A DNA stretch of 64,000 nucleotides, taken from positions 20,675-84,674 of the forward strand of contig JAKQOG010000132.1 in NCBI GenBank assembly GCA_029565395.1. Reading direction: 5' to 3'. The position numbers and the translations under genes were made by a program. The notes under the pieces were generated by a model. That model did not search any database. It had not been told where the DNA came from and worked only from the letters and a program-made list of their open reading frames with translations. This DNA comes from Candidatus Hydrogenedentota bacterium. GTDB lineage: Bacteria > Hydrogenedentota > Hydrogenedentia > Hydrogenedentales > CAILVY01. Below, one piece after another: positions 26,850 to 35,191 of the stretch (positions are counted from its first letter, which is position 1; the number at the start of each line of letters is the position of its first letter).

Positions 26850-28025
26850 TTACCGATGCAACAGTCTTCCTATTGGCGGTGTTATTACGGTGATGGCGTT
26901 TTCCGGGCACATCTCCTGGCAGCAATAGCAGCGGATGCATCGGGAATAGGTATGCACGGGGGGACCTCCCGCTTCCCGATTTTGAAAGTCCACGGCTTTC
27001 GGCGTTACCGGGCACACTTTTACGCATGTGCCACACCGTGTGCAGCGGGCCGCATTAATGGCGGGCCGGGGCACCACGCGGTTACGGAGTATCCGGGCCA
27101 ACCTGCTGTTCATACTGCCGGTGGTGGAGCCTGTAGTGCGGTTTACCTTGAAATCCTTTACCACAAACGAGGCCACGGAATCGCCTACGGTCTCGATATT
27201 GGTATACGAGCCTAAACCCAATTCTTCCCCCCACACATTCGTAGGTACCAGCGTCGGATCGAGCGCCATCATCCGGCAGGCCACGGCATCCATGGCCACC
27301 GGATCCGTGGAGACCAGGATCGCGTGCATGGGGCGGGGCGTGCCGCTGCGCGGGCCATTCCCTTCCATTGCCACCACCGCATCCATCACATACAGCCGTG
27401 GGCGCAAATAACGCGTCAGATCCACCAGCATTTTCGAGAACCGTTCCATATCCGACATCCGCGCATGGAACTCGCCCTTCAGCAAGCCGGGGATACATCC
27501 GAAATGAATTTTCACCGCCCCCGTCAGCCTTGTCAGCGCATGCGTCTTCATCTTCGGAAGTGAAACAATCCCGTCGCAGTCCAGCACGCCTTTGGCCAGC
27601 GTGAACTGTTTGATGAGATGTCCCTCCGGAAAGGACACCGTGCTGCCCGTGGAAAAATCGGCCAGGGGGATGCCCAATTCATCCGCGGCCGCGCTAAGTC
27701 CAGCCTTGCGCGCCACTGAATCGGGACGCCCGAAGCCTGGTGAGTCACCGTATGTCAGTTGTGCGCCCTGTCCTAGAAGATGCCTCGCTACCGCCTTGAA
27801 TACGGCAGGATGGGTGGTTACCGCCTTCTCCGGCACAGTACCGACCAGCATATTCGGCTTCAGAAGAATTCGTTCATCCTTTTTGACGAATTGCTCAATA
27901 CCCCCAATCAGCGACAATCCCCGGCCCACGGCCTCAACTACCTGCCCCTCCTCATACTCTGAACATTTCACCACCGCCACTTTACTGGGGGACAAATTGT
28001 TCCGTATGGCTCGTTCCTGCTTCAT
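26850..28025 (-). CDS. DUF362 domain protein with two C-terminal [4Fe-4S] clusters
   Basis: A 391-residue protein; ATG 28025 has AGGA 6 bases upstream and is preferred over a GTG at 28055. The DUF362 domain (L-L-K-P-N-M-L-V-G-T near 60 and G-D-S-P-G-F-G near 100) covers residues 20-300. The last 65 residues hold two ferredoxin-type clusters, C-T-R-C-G-T-C-V-K-V-C-P and C-I-R-C-Y-C-C-Q-E-M-C-P. Such proteins are widespread in anaerobes; the function is not established, but redox transfer is implied by the clusters. The neighbouring UroD-like gene may be its partner, which is only inferred from adjacency. Confidence 0.9.
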   Translation of the reverse strand: MKQERAIRNNLSPSKVAVVKCSEYEEGQVVEAVGRGLSLIGGIEQFVKKDERILLKPNMLVGTVPEKAVTTHPAVFKAVARHLLGQGAQLTYGDSPGFGRPDSVARKAGLSAAADELGIPLADFSTGSTVSFPEGHLIKQFTLAKGVLDCDGIVSLPKMKTHALTRLTGAVKIHFGCIPGLLKGEFHARMSDMERFSKMLVDLTRYLRPRLYVMDAVVAMEGNGPRSGTPRPMHAILVSTDPVAMDAVACRMMALDPTLVPTNVWGEELGLGSYTNIETVGDSVASFVVKDFKVNRTTGSTTGSMNSRLARILRNRVVPRPAINAARCTRCGTCVKVCPVTPKAVDFQNREAGGPPVHTYSRCIRCYCCQEMCPENAITVITPPIGRLLHR

Positions 28026-28247
28026 GGCTATTCCTGAACCTCCATGGGTGTTCACTTCTGATGCAATTTAGCGCCCCTGATGATACGTTCCATCGTAAAA
28101 TCATTCAAGTGATTCTTCTTGCTCAGTTTTTGAGGGCGGAATTTGCTTTTCGGAAAAAATTCTGATGAAGGGCGTTTCTGGCAGAGGAGGTTGTGATACC
28201 ATGTTGAACCGTTACCATAAGGAACAAACGACAAGGATACATTTTAA

Positions 28248-30416
28248 ATGTTCAACGTAATCGCATTGATCCTGGCGCTGGCCGGAGCAGTCGAAGAGTC
28301 CTCTGCCCCGCGAACGGTGTCGGAACTCGGCAATGGCGTATGGCAAATTCGGTTCGGAACCCCGGAAGCCTTCACCCCCAATGTCTTCCGGGAATGTGAA
28401 CCCCGTTGGGAAGCCTTGGACCGTCTGCCCAAGGATGCGCTCATTCCTTTTGACCTCAACGGTATTACCGGTGATATACGTGCCTCCCGCACTGTGGTGT
28501 CAATTCCCTGCGATGAACCGGACAGTCATATCTATGGGTTTGGGCTGGATCCTGGCGCTTTCGATCAAAAGGGACTGCGCAAATGGCTGTCGGTATGCGC
28601 GTCGGTAGTGGGGAAGACCGGCGCCAGTCATGGTCCTGTCCCGTTTTATGTCAGCACGCGCGGGTACGGAATCTATGTCGACACCGCCCGTGTGCCGTTT
28701 GTGCATGTAGCGAGACTCGCCCGAAAAGATGCCCCGGCAAGGGAACCGTCTGCTGACCAAGCCGCTCTGTCCACTTCGGAAAAGGAATTGTACGCCGCCT
28801 GCAAAGCTCAAGGGACACGGCAAGTGGTATTCGATATCCCCGGAAATACTTCGGGGATAGATGTTTACGTGTTCGCCGGTCCAACCGTCCGCGAAGCCGT
28901 TCAGCGATTTAATCTTTTCGCCGGCGGGGGCTGTATGCCGCCTTTGTGGGGGTTAGGCCTGAAATATAGAACACATTCAAATGCCATGGAAGAGGAAGTG
29001 CTCCGGCTGGCAAAATCGTTCCGTGAAATGAAAATCCCCTGTGACATGTTTGGATTGGAACCTGGTTGGCAGACACACGCGTATTCATGTTCGCTGGCGT
29101 GGTCCGGGGAACGCTTCCCGCATCATCAGGCGATGGTGGATCAATTGTGGGGAATGAATTTCCGGGTGAACCTATGGGAACACGCCTATATCCATCCCAC
29201 CTCGCCGCTATTCGCGCCGCTGAAGGATCATTCCGGCGAGTATCTGGTGTGGGAAGGGCTTGTGGTGGATTTTCCAGATCCTGCAGCCTCGAAACTCTTC
29301 GCGGACTACCATGAAAATGAACTGATTAACAAGGGGATTAGCGCGTTCAAGGCCGATGAATGCGATCGGCAATTCATCGACGATACAACCCCTTTCAATT
29401 ACCCCTATTTCACCAAATTCCCTTCTGGCATCGATGGGGACCAGATGACCCAACTCTATGGCTATCTCTATCAGCGCTCCATTCTCTCCGCCTTCAAGAA
29501 AAAGGGCCTCCGCACTTGGGGTGACGTCCGTGCCACAACTGCCCTTGCCGCTCCCTTGCCCTTCAATCTTTACAGCGATGCGTATGAGTTCGATCAATAC
29601 CTGCGCCAATTGGTCAATGCCTCTTTCTGCGGACTTCTCTGGTCCCCTGAAGTGCGGGAAGCCGGCACGCGTGAGGAAACGCTGAACCGCATTGGCATGA
29701 GCAGTCTTGCGCCGCAGATGTGCCTGAATATCTGGTTTATGCCGCACCCCATCTGGGAACAGTACAACCGTGCTAAAAACGAAAAGCATGACCTCCTCCC
29801 CAAAGAGGAACAACAGGCCATGGCGGGGCGAATCCGCGACATTGCCAACCTTCGCATGAGTCTCCTGCCGTATCTCTATGCTTGCTTTTTCCGCTATCGC
29901 GAGGAAGGTCTGCCTCCTGTGCGCGCGCTTGTCCTCGAATTTCCCAATGATCCGGGCGTTTATTTCATAGATGATCAGTATATGTACGGGGATGCACTTA
30001 TGGCCGCGCCTTTCCTCCGCGCCGCGCATGAACGCTCCGTCTATTTCCCCGCAGACTGTGCCTGGATCGACTTCCGCACAAATAAGAAATATCCAGGCGG
30101 GACAAAACAAACCGTTCAGGGCGATCCCGGCGATGTGCCATTGTTTGTAAAAGAGAACTCGCTGTTGCCGGTAGCCACGCCGGTCGAACGTGTTGCGCGC
30201 GATACAATTTTTGATCTAACCGTATGTGTGTACGGGGATACGCCTGCGCCAATGGCTCTTATCGAAGATGACGGTGAAACCTATAATTATGAACGAGGCC
30301 AATTTAATCGCGTGATCCTTGCCTGGGAAAAGGGAAAGATAATGGTTACCCGCGAGGGCAATTTCCCCGAAACGCGTTACCGCATCAACGCCTGGAAGAA
30401 AATCCAAGGAGAATAG
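28248..30416 (+). CDS. Glycoside hydrolase family 31 (alpha-glucosidase/xylosidase-like)
   Basis: A 722-residue enzyme with a short signal-like N-terminus (V-I-A-L-I-L-A-L-A-G-A-V). The N-terminal beta domain (G-F-G-L-D-P-G-A-F near 98) and barrel follow GH31 order. P-L-W-G-L-G-L-K-Y precedes the barrel, G-L-E-P-G-W lies near 270, and the nucleophile is in F-K-A-D-E near 370. A candidate acid/base Asp is in L-Y-S-D-A-Y near 440-445. The C-terminal beta domains include Y-M-Y-G-D-A-L-M-A-A-P-F, a conserved GH31 segment. It should release alpha-linked sugars outside the cytoplasm; the substrate is not determinable. AAGGA lies 12 bases upstream of the ATG. Confidence 0.88.
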   Translation: MFNVIALILALAGAVEESSAPRTVSELGNGVWQIRFGTPEAFTPNVFRECEPRWEALDRLPKDALIPFDLNGITGDIRASRTVVSIPCDEPDSHIYGFGLDPGAFDQKGLRKWLSVCASVVGKTGASHGPVPFYVSTRGYGIYVDTARVPFVHVARLARKDAPAREPSADQAALSTSEKELYAACKAQGTRQVVFDIPGNTSGIDVYVFAGPTVREAVQRFNLFAGGGCMPPLWGLGLKYRTHSNAMEEEVLRLAKSFREMKIPCDMFGLEPGWQTHAYSCSLAWSGERFPHHQAMVDQLWGMNFRVNLWEHAYIHPTSPLFAPLKDHSGEYLVWEGLVVDFPDPAASKLFADYHENELINKGISAFKADECDRQFIDDTTPFNYPYFTKFPSGIDGDQMTQLYGYLYQRSILSAFKKKGLRTWGDVRATTALAAPLPFNLYSDAYEFDQYLRQLVNASFCGLLWSPEVREAGTREETLNRIGMSSLAPQMCLNIWFMPHPIWEQYNRAKNEKHDLLPKEEQQAMAGRIRDIANLRMSLLPYLYACFFRYREEGLPPVRALVLEFPNDPGVYFIDDQYMYGDALMAAPFLRAAHERSVYFPADCAWIDFRTNKKYPGGTKQTVQGDPGDVPLFVKENSLLPVATPVERVARDTIFDLTVCVYGDTPAPMALIEDDGETYNYERGQFNRVILAWEKGKIMVTREGNFPETRYRINAWKKIQGE

Positions 30417-30497
30417 ACTCGCGAAAATTGTATTTGCAAGAAGAATACTATTCGCTTTTCATTCCTTCTTTCTTTGTGAAAAGAACGGGAAAAGTTT

Positions 30498-31286
30498 CTA
30501 ATGGCTTCGGATAAAATCCCGGATCCATGTGGCCTGATCGAGTTGCCCTTCGATAAGCACGGTGCCAAGGATATCAAATCCTTGCAGCCGCCCATCTTCA
30601 ATCCCGCGTTGCACGATGCCCCACTGAAGCTTAATAGCGTCCATCGGGACCGGCGCCGCTGTCGTATAGTCGCGCAGATAACATCCCATGGTGATCGGTT
30701 TACCAATAAACAAGCGCTGGCATTGTTCAATGGATGTTTCCAATTTCGGCAAATCTTGATACTTCCACACCCACAAACTCACCACGTCGATGTACGGCAT
30801 CAATGAATTCCAGAATACCGTATCCTCCAGTTCATGGGTGTATACCACCGACTCCAATTTCAGTTTCGGATTATGTTTGATCAACGCCTCCTTGACCGCG
30901 ATGCACGCGCGCACATCCTGATTTTCCCGTTTCATCAAGCCTTTCATATCATCGAAATACCCCCCCGTCACATTGGGGAATTTAAGGGAGTACCGGCTCA
31001 CTTTCTCTGCCTCCGCCAAAATGGTTTCCAGCCGTGAATCCGCGTAACATTCCGATCCGCCGTTATTCGTGCCGCAATTCCGGAATTTCCATTTGGAAAT
31101 ATCGCATCGTACTTCATCGAACCGGCTCAATTTCTGCAACGCCAATTCCGTGGTCTCATGAAAAAGGAAATGCACCTTGCGCAACCCAAAGAAATCCGCA
31201 CCTTCGCCTATGCCAAAGATGGAAGGATAAACACCCGGATCCAAGCCCTGTCCTTCCCACACCCAACCCTTGTCCGCCATACTCAT
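30498..31286 (-). CDS. Unrecognised 262-residue protein
   Basis: I do not recognise the family. The start is well supported: AAAGGAGG lies 9 bases before ATG 31286. There is no signal peptide or membrane segment. The sequence alternates predicted strands and helices in a way that suggests a TIM barrel, with acidic motifs G-G-Y-F-D-D-M-K-G near 110 and V-V-Y-T-H-E-L-E-D near 150, and W-V-W-K-Y near 172. A catalytic barrel is possible but there is no diagnostic signature. It is convergent with the GH31 gene; its end is 81 bases from that gene's end. Its 3-prime flank resembles that of the GH2 gene at 13556. Confidence 0.6.
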   Translation of the reverse strand: MSMADKGWVWEGQGLDPGVYPSIFGIGEGADFFGLRKVHFLFHETTELALQKLSRFDEVRCDISKWKFRNCGTNNGGSECYADSRLETILAEAEKVSRYSLKFPNVTGGYFDDMKGLMKRENQDVRACIAVKEALIKHNPKLKLESVVYTHELEDTVFWNSLMPYIDVVSLWVWKYQDLPKLETSIEQCQRLFIGKPITMGCYLRDYTTAAPVPMDAIKLQWGIVQRGIEDGRLQGFDILGTVLIEGQLDQATWIRDFIRSH

Positions 31287-31397
31287 TGGAAATTTCCTCC
31301 TTTCTTCATCGTACTAGGCGAGAAAGCAAAAATCCACCTTTTATGGCGCGCATACTAATCATGACCCTGGTCTGGAGATGGAATCTGGAATAATTAT

Positions 31398-34300
31398 TTA
31401 CAGTCCTGGGCAGAAACCGTCTTCCGCGCCTTCCCCGGGGCAGTAATGATATCCGCCGGAGTTAAAGAATTGGATCAGGCGTAGCAATTCGGACACATTA
31501 ATGCGCCAATTCTGTGGATTGTAATCGCTGCTGTGTGGGATGCAACCATGATCGCCTGGTCCCGGCGCATAGGGATGTTCAGCGCCTTCCTCGCAGTGGA
31601 AACCATCAGAATTGTAAAACTGAATCACATTCAACAATTCCGACAAACTAATCTCAAAATCACCATCTTGATCCGCCGTGTGCATGCCCTCTTCGGTTCC
31701 TTCCTCCTCCCCTTCATGTCCGCCTTCTTCCCCTTCTTCCCCTTCCTCCCCTTCTCCTTCTGAAGGAGCAGTTCCAAGCGATATCACAAAAGTGACGGTT
31801 GAACCGCAATCGGCGGAGAATCCCGCAACCGGTGTTTGGCTGGCCACCATGCCTTCAGGGATTACATCGCTGTACGCTTCGCTGATGGTTCCCGGCACAA
31901 GTCCCGCTGCTTCCAGCGTGTTTTCGGCTTCCTCCGGCGCAAGCCCGATCAAGTCAGGCACCAGAACATAGCATCGGCCTAATGAAATCATAAGATTGAT
32001 GGATGCACCGCAATCCGCGGCGAAACCAACCACCGGGTTCTGACTGATTATCCGGCCTTCCGGTATTGTGTCACTATACTCTTCGGTAAGGATTCCCAAC
32101 ACAAGCCCTACCGCTGACAGGGCGGCTTCCGCTTCCGTCTGCGTGAGGCCTATCAGATCGGGCACGGCGGTATAACAATGCCCAAGTGATATTACGAGAT
32201 TGACCGGAGTGCCACATTCAGGAATAAGGCCGTATATAGGGTCCTGACTGATCACTTTGCCCGCGGGGGTTTCGTCGTTATATTCAAACGTGATGGCGCC
32301 TACTAGAAGATTAGCCGCTGCAATGGCTGTTTCCGCATCGGCCTGGAGCAGACCGATCAAATTCGGAACCGGCGTATAGCACACCCCAAGCGACACTACG
32401 ATATCTACAGAGCGGCCATAGGCCACCACTGTCTCCGGCGCCGGATCTTGCGAGATAATTCGGCCTGCCGGCACAACCGCGCTGTATTCTTCTGTAATGT
32501 CCCCCAGCGTTAAACCTACAAAGGCCAGGACCATTTCTGCATCTGACAGAAGCCTGCCGATGATATCTGGAACTAGTACGGTATTTGAAGTGAAAAGGGC
32601 AATCACTTCGCGATTGGAGGTCATGATTCCGGAAATGGTGTATGCTTCAGGATCCTGCCCTTCCGGCAAATCACCCTGCCAATGACTGAACGCCGCATCA
32701 ACGCCCGCATAGGCGGTTACTTCAAACGATTCTCCATCCCGATACCAATAGAGGGCAGCCGGTGGATCCGTGAAGCCATTGCCTATCGCCTGAATATATA
32801 AATACCAGTCTGCCAAGACAAAGTTAGCCGTAATGTTCCTGTCTTGATCCATCAAAATGACAAGATCGGGATTTAACGGATCGGCATCCGCCGGCAGGTT
32901 GCCGGACCAATGATCAAAAAGTCCTTGTCCATTCTCGATGGCATGGATTATCGGGGTGGCGCCCGCGGAATAGGGGATGACGCCCTCCGGCGAGACAGAA
33001 CCCTCTGCGCCTGCTATATTCAACGTCAGAGTGAATCCAGTCGTCGTTATACGGGGGGTTACTTGTTTGTCAGCGTCCATGACAACTTCATGGATAAAGT
33101 CGTATGTGTTAATATCACCACTCCATCCTCCCCAGAACATCCCGGTGTCCAATTGCGCCTCAATCTCCGCCGTTTGTCCGGTGACATACGCATATGCGCC
33201 GGGAGCCGGCCGGAGTTGTCCGGTTCCATCGCCAACAATAGGATTCATTGTCAATAGGTAATCCCCTGATGCAAATTCCGCGCTAAGCGTGCGATTCCGG
33301 TTCATGGGAAGATCTAAAGTGAATTGTTGGGCATTCATGCCGCTGGGCACATCGCCCGTCCACTGCTGGAAAGCGTCGCCTCCGTCTACAAGAATCGCCC
33401 TGATATTAACGACTCTCGCATTTGAAAAACCGTAGGTTCCAGGGGGGGGATATGTGGAACCATTGCCCGTGTAGTCAATTGTCAGATACCAACTTGCAGG
33501 CATAAAATGCGCGACAATGGTCCGGTTTTTGTACATATCGAGTTCCAGCGTCCAATTAGTGGTCTCGCCCAAATCCGTATCGCCACTCCAGTAACTGAAG
33601 GCTTGGTCGCCGGTGCTGAATTCCACCTCCACGTTCACCATATCCCTCCAAAAATACGTGTACGTAATTCCCGGATCGGGTCCGCCTGCTGGAATCGTGC
33701 TTCCTTCCCCGTCAAGGATAATGGTTAGCGTGTACATCACTCGGCTAAAATGCGCGGTAATATCCCGGTCCTGATCCATGATGACGGCAAGTTCCGGATT
33801 TTCCGGATCAGTGCCACTGGGCAAGTCACCGCTCCAATGATTAAAAGTCCAACCTATGGGTGTATACACGGGAGTGAGAGTGAATTCCGCGCCTGCGGAG
33901 AAGAGATGCGGCCCTGGCTCATAATTCAAGTCACCTTGACCTTCTATTTCCACCATCAGGATATATCCTGATGTGTCAAAAGTAACCGTGAGGGATTTAT
34001 TGCTGTCCATGAGCATATGAAGGGATTGTTCAAACCCGATATAATCTCCAGTCCATCCGCCAAAATAAACGCCAAAATCGGGCGTTGCAAAGATGTCTTC
34101 GTAACTGCCATCCAAATAGGAGAATACGCCCAAGCCCGGCAATACCGTTCCGGCGCCATCCCCCGCCTGGGCCAGTGTCAACGTCCAGTCGCCAGGAACA
34201 AATTCTGCGGTCACCGTCCGGTCGCGATCCATAATGAAGCATTGTTGAACCTCGGAAACATCCGCATACGGATCAAGGTCTCCCGACCATTGGGAAAACG

Positions 34301-34997
34301 CATCACCGCCGGCCAGCAGCCGCATGGTCACACACGCTGAATCTCCCTCTAAAAAACCATACATGCCCGGAGACGGCTCTGTTGTACCGTTGCCCGACGC
34401 TTGCACCGTTAGAATCCAGTCTGCCGTCACAAAATACGCTGTTATGTTGCGATCCTGATCCATTTGCAGGTTCAAGCTGGGTTGATAGGGGTCGTTGTCC
34501 CCGATATCGCCTTCCCAATGATCAAACACATAACCGGGATAAGGGGTGGCTCTAATGTAAACAAAGGAGTTTTCCGGATATTCATACACGCCTTCGGCAG
34601 GGAGGGTTGTACCCCCACCCAATGCATTAATGGTCAGGAAGCGGTTTAACGCAAAAATGGCCGTAAGACTACGGTCCTGATCCATCAGCAATTCAATATC
34701 GCTTTCAGATGGATTGGCGCCGCCTATATCCCCATCCCACTGAGTAAACGTCGAGCCAGCGCTGGGGATTGCTTTGACGGCAACCGTGTTTCCTTCATCA
34801 AAACTGTATAAACCAGGCACGGGATCTGTCGTACCGAAACCCGTTCCGCCGGTGGTGATGTCAAGTTGGAATTGAGCCGCAGGAGTAAAATCAACAAAAT
34901 AATTACTCTCTTGGCTTTCAGCATTTGTCCACACAGACATCACCGCGCTTACTACCACTAGGCCAACCACGAACACATGCTCTGTACGGACCGACAC
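31398..34997 (-). CDS. Giant surface protein: ten InlB-B-type repeats, four PASTA domains, dockerin-like C-terminus
   Basis: A 1199-residue exported protein with a GTG start supported by AAGGAGG 5 bases upstream. The signal peptide covers residues 1-27. Residues about 43-800 are ten repeats of roughly 75 residues of the divergent InlB-B type, each with G-x-G-x-T-x-P near the start, W-x-G-D in the middle and M-D-x-D-R-x-x-T-A-x-F at the end. Four PASTA domains follow (V-P-D-L-I-G-L and I-S-Q-x-P-V; about 67 residues each). A Glu-Gly linker of about 28 residues and the duplicated dockerin-like module with I-S-L-S-E-L-L close the protein. It is probably an adhesin or wall-interacting filament. 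No enzyme domain is present. Confidence 0.88.
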   Translation of the reverse strand: MSVRTEHVFVVGLVVVSAVMSVWTNAESQESNYFVDFTPAAQFQLDITTGGTGFGTTDPVPGLYSFDEGNTVAVKAIPSAGSTFTQWDGDIGGANPSESDIELLMDQDRSLTAIFALNRFLTINALGGGTTLPAEGVYEYPENSFVYIRATPYPGYVFDHWEGDIGDNDPYQPSLNLQMDQDRNITAYFVTADWILTVQASGNGTTEPSPGMYGFLEGDSACVTMRLLAGGDAFSQWSGDLDPYADVSEVQQCFIMDRDRTVTAEFVPGDWTLTLAQAGDGAGTVLPGLGVFSYLDGSYEDIFATPDFGVYFGGWTGDYIGFEQSLHMLMDSNKSLTVTFDTSGYILMVEIEGQGDLNYEPGPHLFSAGAEFTLTPVYTPIGWTFNHWSGDLPSGTDPENPELAVIMDQDRDITAHFSRVMYTLTIILDGEGSTIPAGGPDPGITYTYFWRDMVNVEVEFSTGDQAFSYWSGDTDLGETTNWTLELDMYKNRTIVAHFMPASWYLTIDYTGNGSTYPPPGTYGFSNARVVNIRAILVDGGDAFQQWTGDVPSGMNAQQFTLDLPMNRNRTLSAEFASGDYLLTMNPIVGDGTGQLRPAPGAYAYVTGQTAEIEAQLDTGMFWGGWSGDINTYDFIHEVVMDADKQVTPRITTTGFTLTLNIAGAEGSVSPEGVIPYSAGATPIIHAIENGQGLFDHWSGNLPADADPLNPDLVILMDQDRNITANFVLADWYLYIQAIGNGFTDPPAALYWYRDGESFEVTAYAGVDAAFSHWQGDLPEGQDPEAYTISGIMTSNREVIALFTSNTVLVPDIIGRLLSDAEMVLAFVGLTLGDITEEYSAVVPAGRIISQDPAPETVVAYGRSVDIVVSLGVCYTPVPNLIGLLQADAETAIAAANLLVGAITFEYNDETPAGKVISQDPIYGLIPECGTPVNLVISLGHCYTAVPDLIGLTQTEAEAALSAVGLVLGILTEEYSDTIPEGRIISQNPVVGFAADCGASINLMISLGRCYVLVPDLIGLAPEEAENTLEAAGLVPGTISEAYSDVIPEGMVASQTPVAGFSADCGSTVTFVISLGTAPSEGEGEEGEEGEEGGHEGEEEGTEEGMHTADQDGDFEISLSELLNVIQFYNSDGFHCEEGAEHPYAPGPGDHGCIPHSSDYNPQNWRINVSELLRLIQFFNSGGYHYCPGEGAEDGFCPGL
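31401..31680 (-). repeat. Dockerin-like duplicated module, copy 1
   Basis: Encodes the last ~93 residues of the InlB-B/PASTA protein. The first half carries an EF-hand-type loop D-Q-D-G-D-F-E-I-S-L-S-E; the second half is degenerate, starting D-Y-N-P-Q-N-W. Each ends I-Q-F-Y/F-N-S-D/G-G. Four or more Cys flank the halves. Confidence 0.7.
31687..31770 (-). repeat. Glu-Gly linker of the InlB-B/PASTA protein
   Basis: In-frame low-complexity coding DNA for alternating Glu and Gly between the PASTA array and the dockerin-like module. Confidence 0.75.
31777..32584 (-). repeat. Four PASTA repeats
   Basis: Four in-frame repeats of about 67 residues, each with V-P-x-L-I-G-L, a helix of A-E-x-x-L, E-Y-S/N-x-x-x-P-x-G and S-Q-x-P, ending I-S-L-G. 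PASTA domains in other proteins bind peptidoglycan stem peptides. Confidence 0.75.
32585..34871 (-). repeat. Ten InlB-B-type repeats
   Basis: In-frame repeats averaging about 76 residues with conserved G-D, W-x-G-D and M-D-x-D-R positions. Copies differ clearly from one another at the DNA level, so this is an old expansion. Confidence 0.78.
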
Positions 34998-35137
34998 CTG
35001 TGCCTCCTTGCATATAAGGACGGCTCATCGAGCCTCTGCCAATCTCCTATTCTGACCTACTGTACGTTCATCGCTTCATCGTTTTCAAGAAAAAGCAAGA
35101 CCATCCGCAAAATACAAGAAAATCCATGGCAATAAAA

Positions 35138-35161
35138 AGTCCAGAGAGCCGTATCCGGCTC
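35138..35161 (-). terminator. Terminator after the GYAWGEN/dockerin-like gene
   Basis: On the minus strand a perfect GAGCCG/CGGCTC stem with a 4-base loop (35146-35161) is followed within 8 bases by TTTTT, about 30 bases beyond the stop codon. Confidence 0.6.
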
Positions 35162-35191
35162 ACAGGAAAGTCTTTATAAAGGTTGACTAGA

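Noticed and set aside
29208..30110. A 300-codon open frame on the minus strand
   Set aside because: It is the shadow of the GH31 gene, which has catalytic motifs in the plus frame; the minus frame is rich in Arg and His with no recognisable domain.
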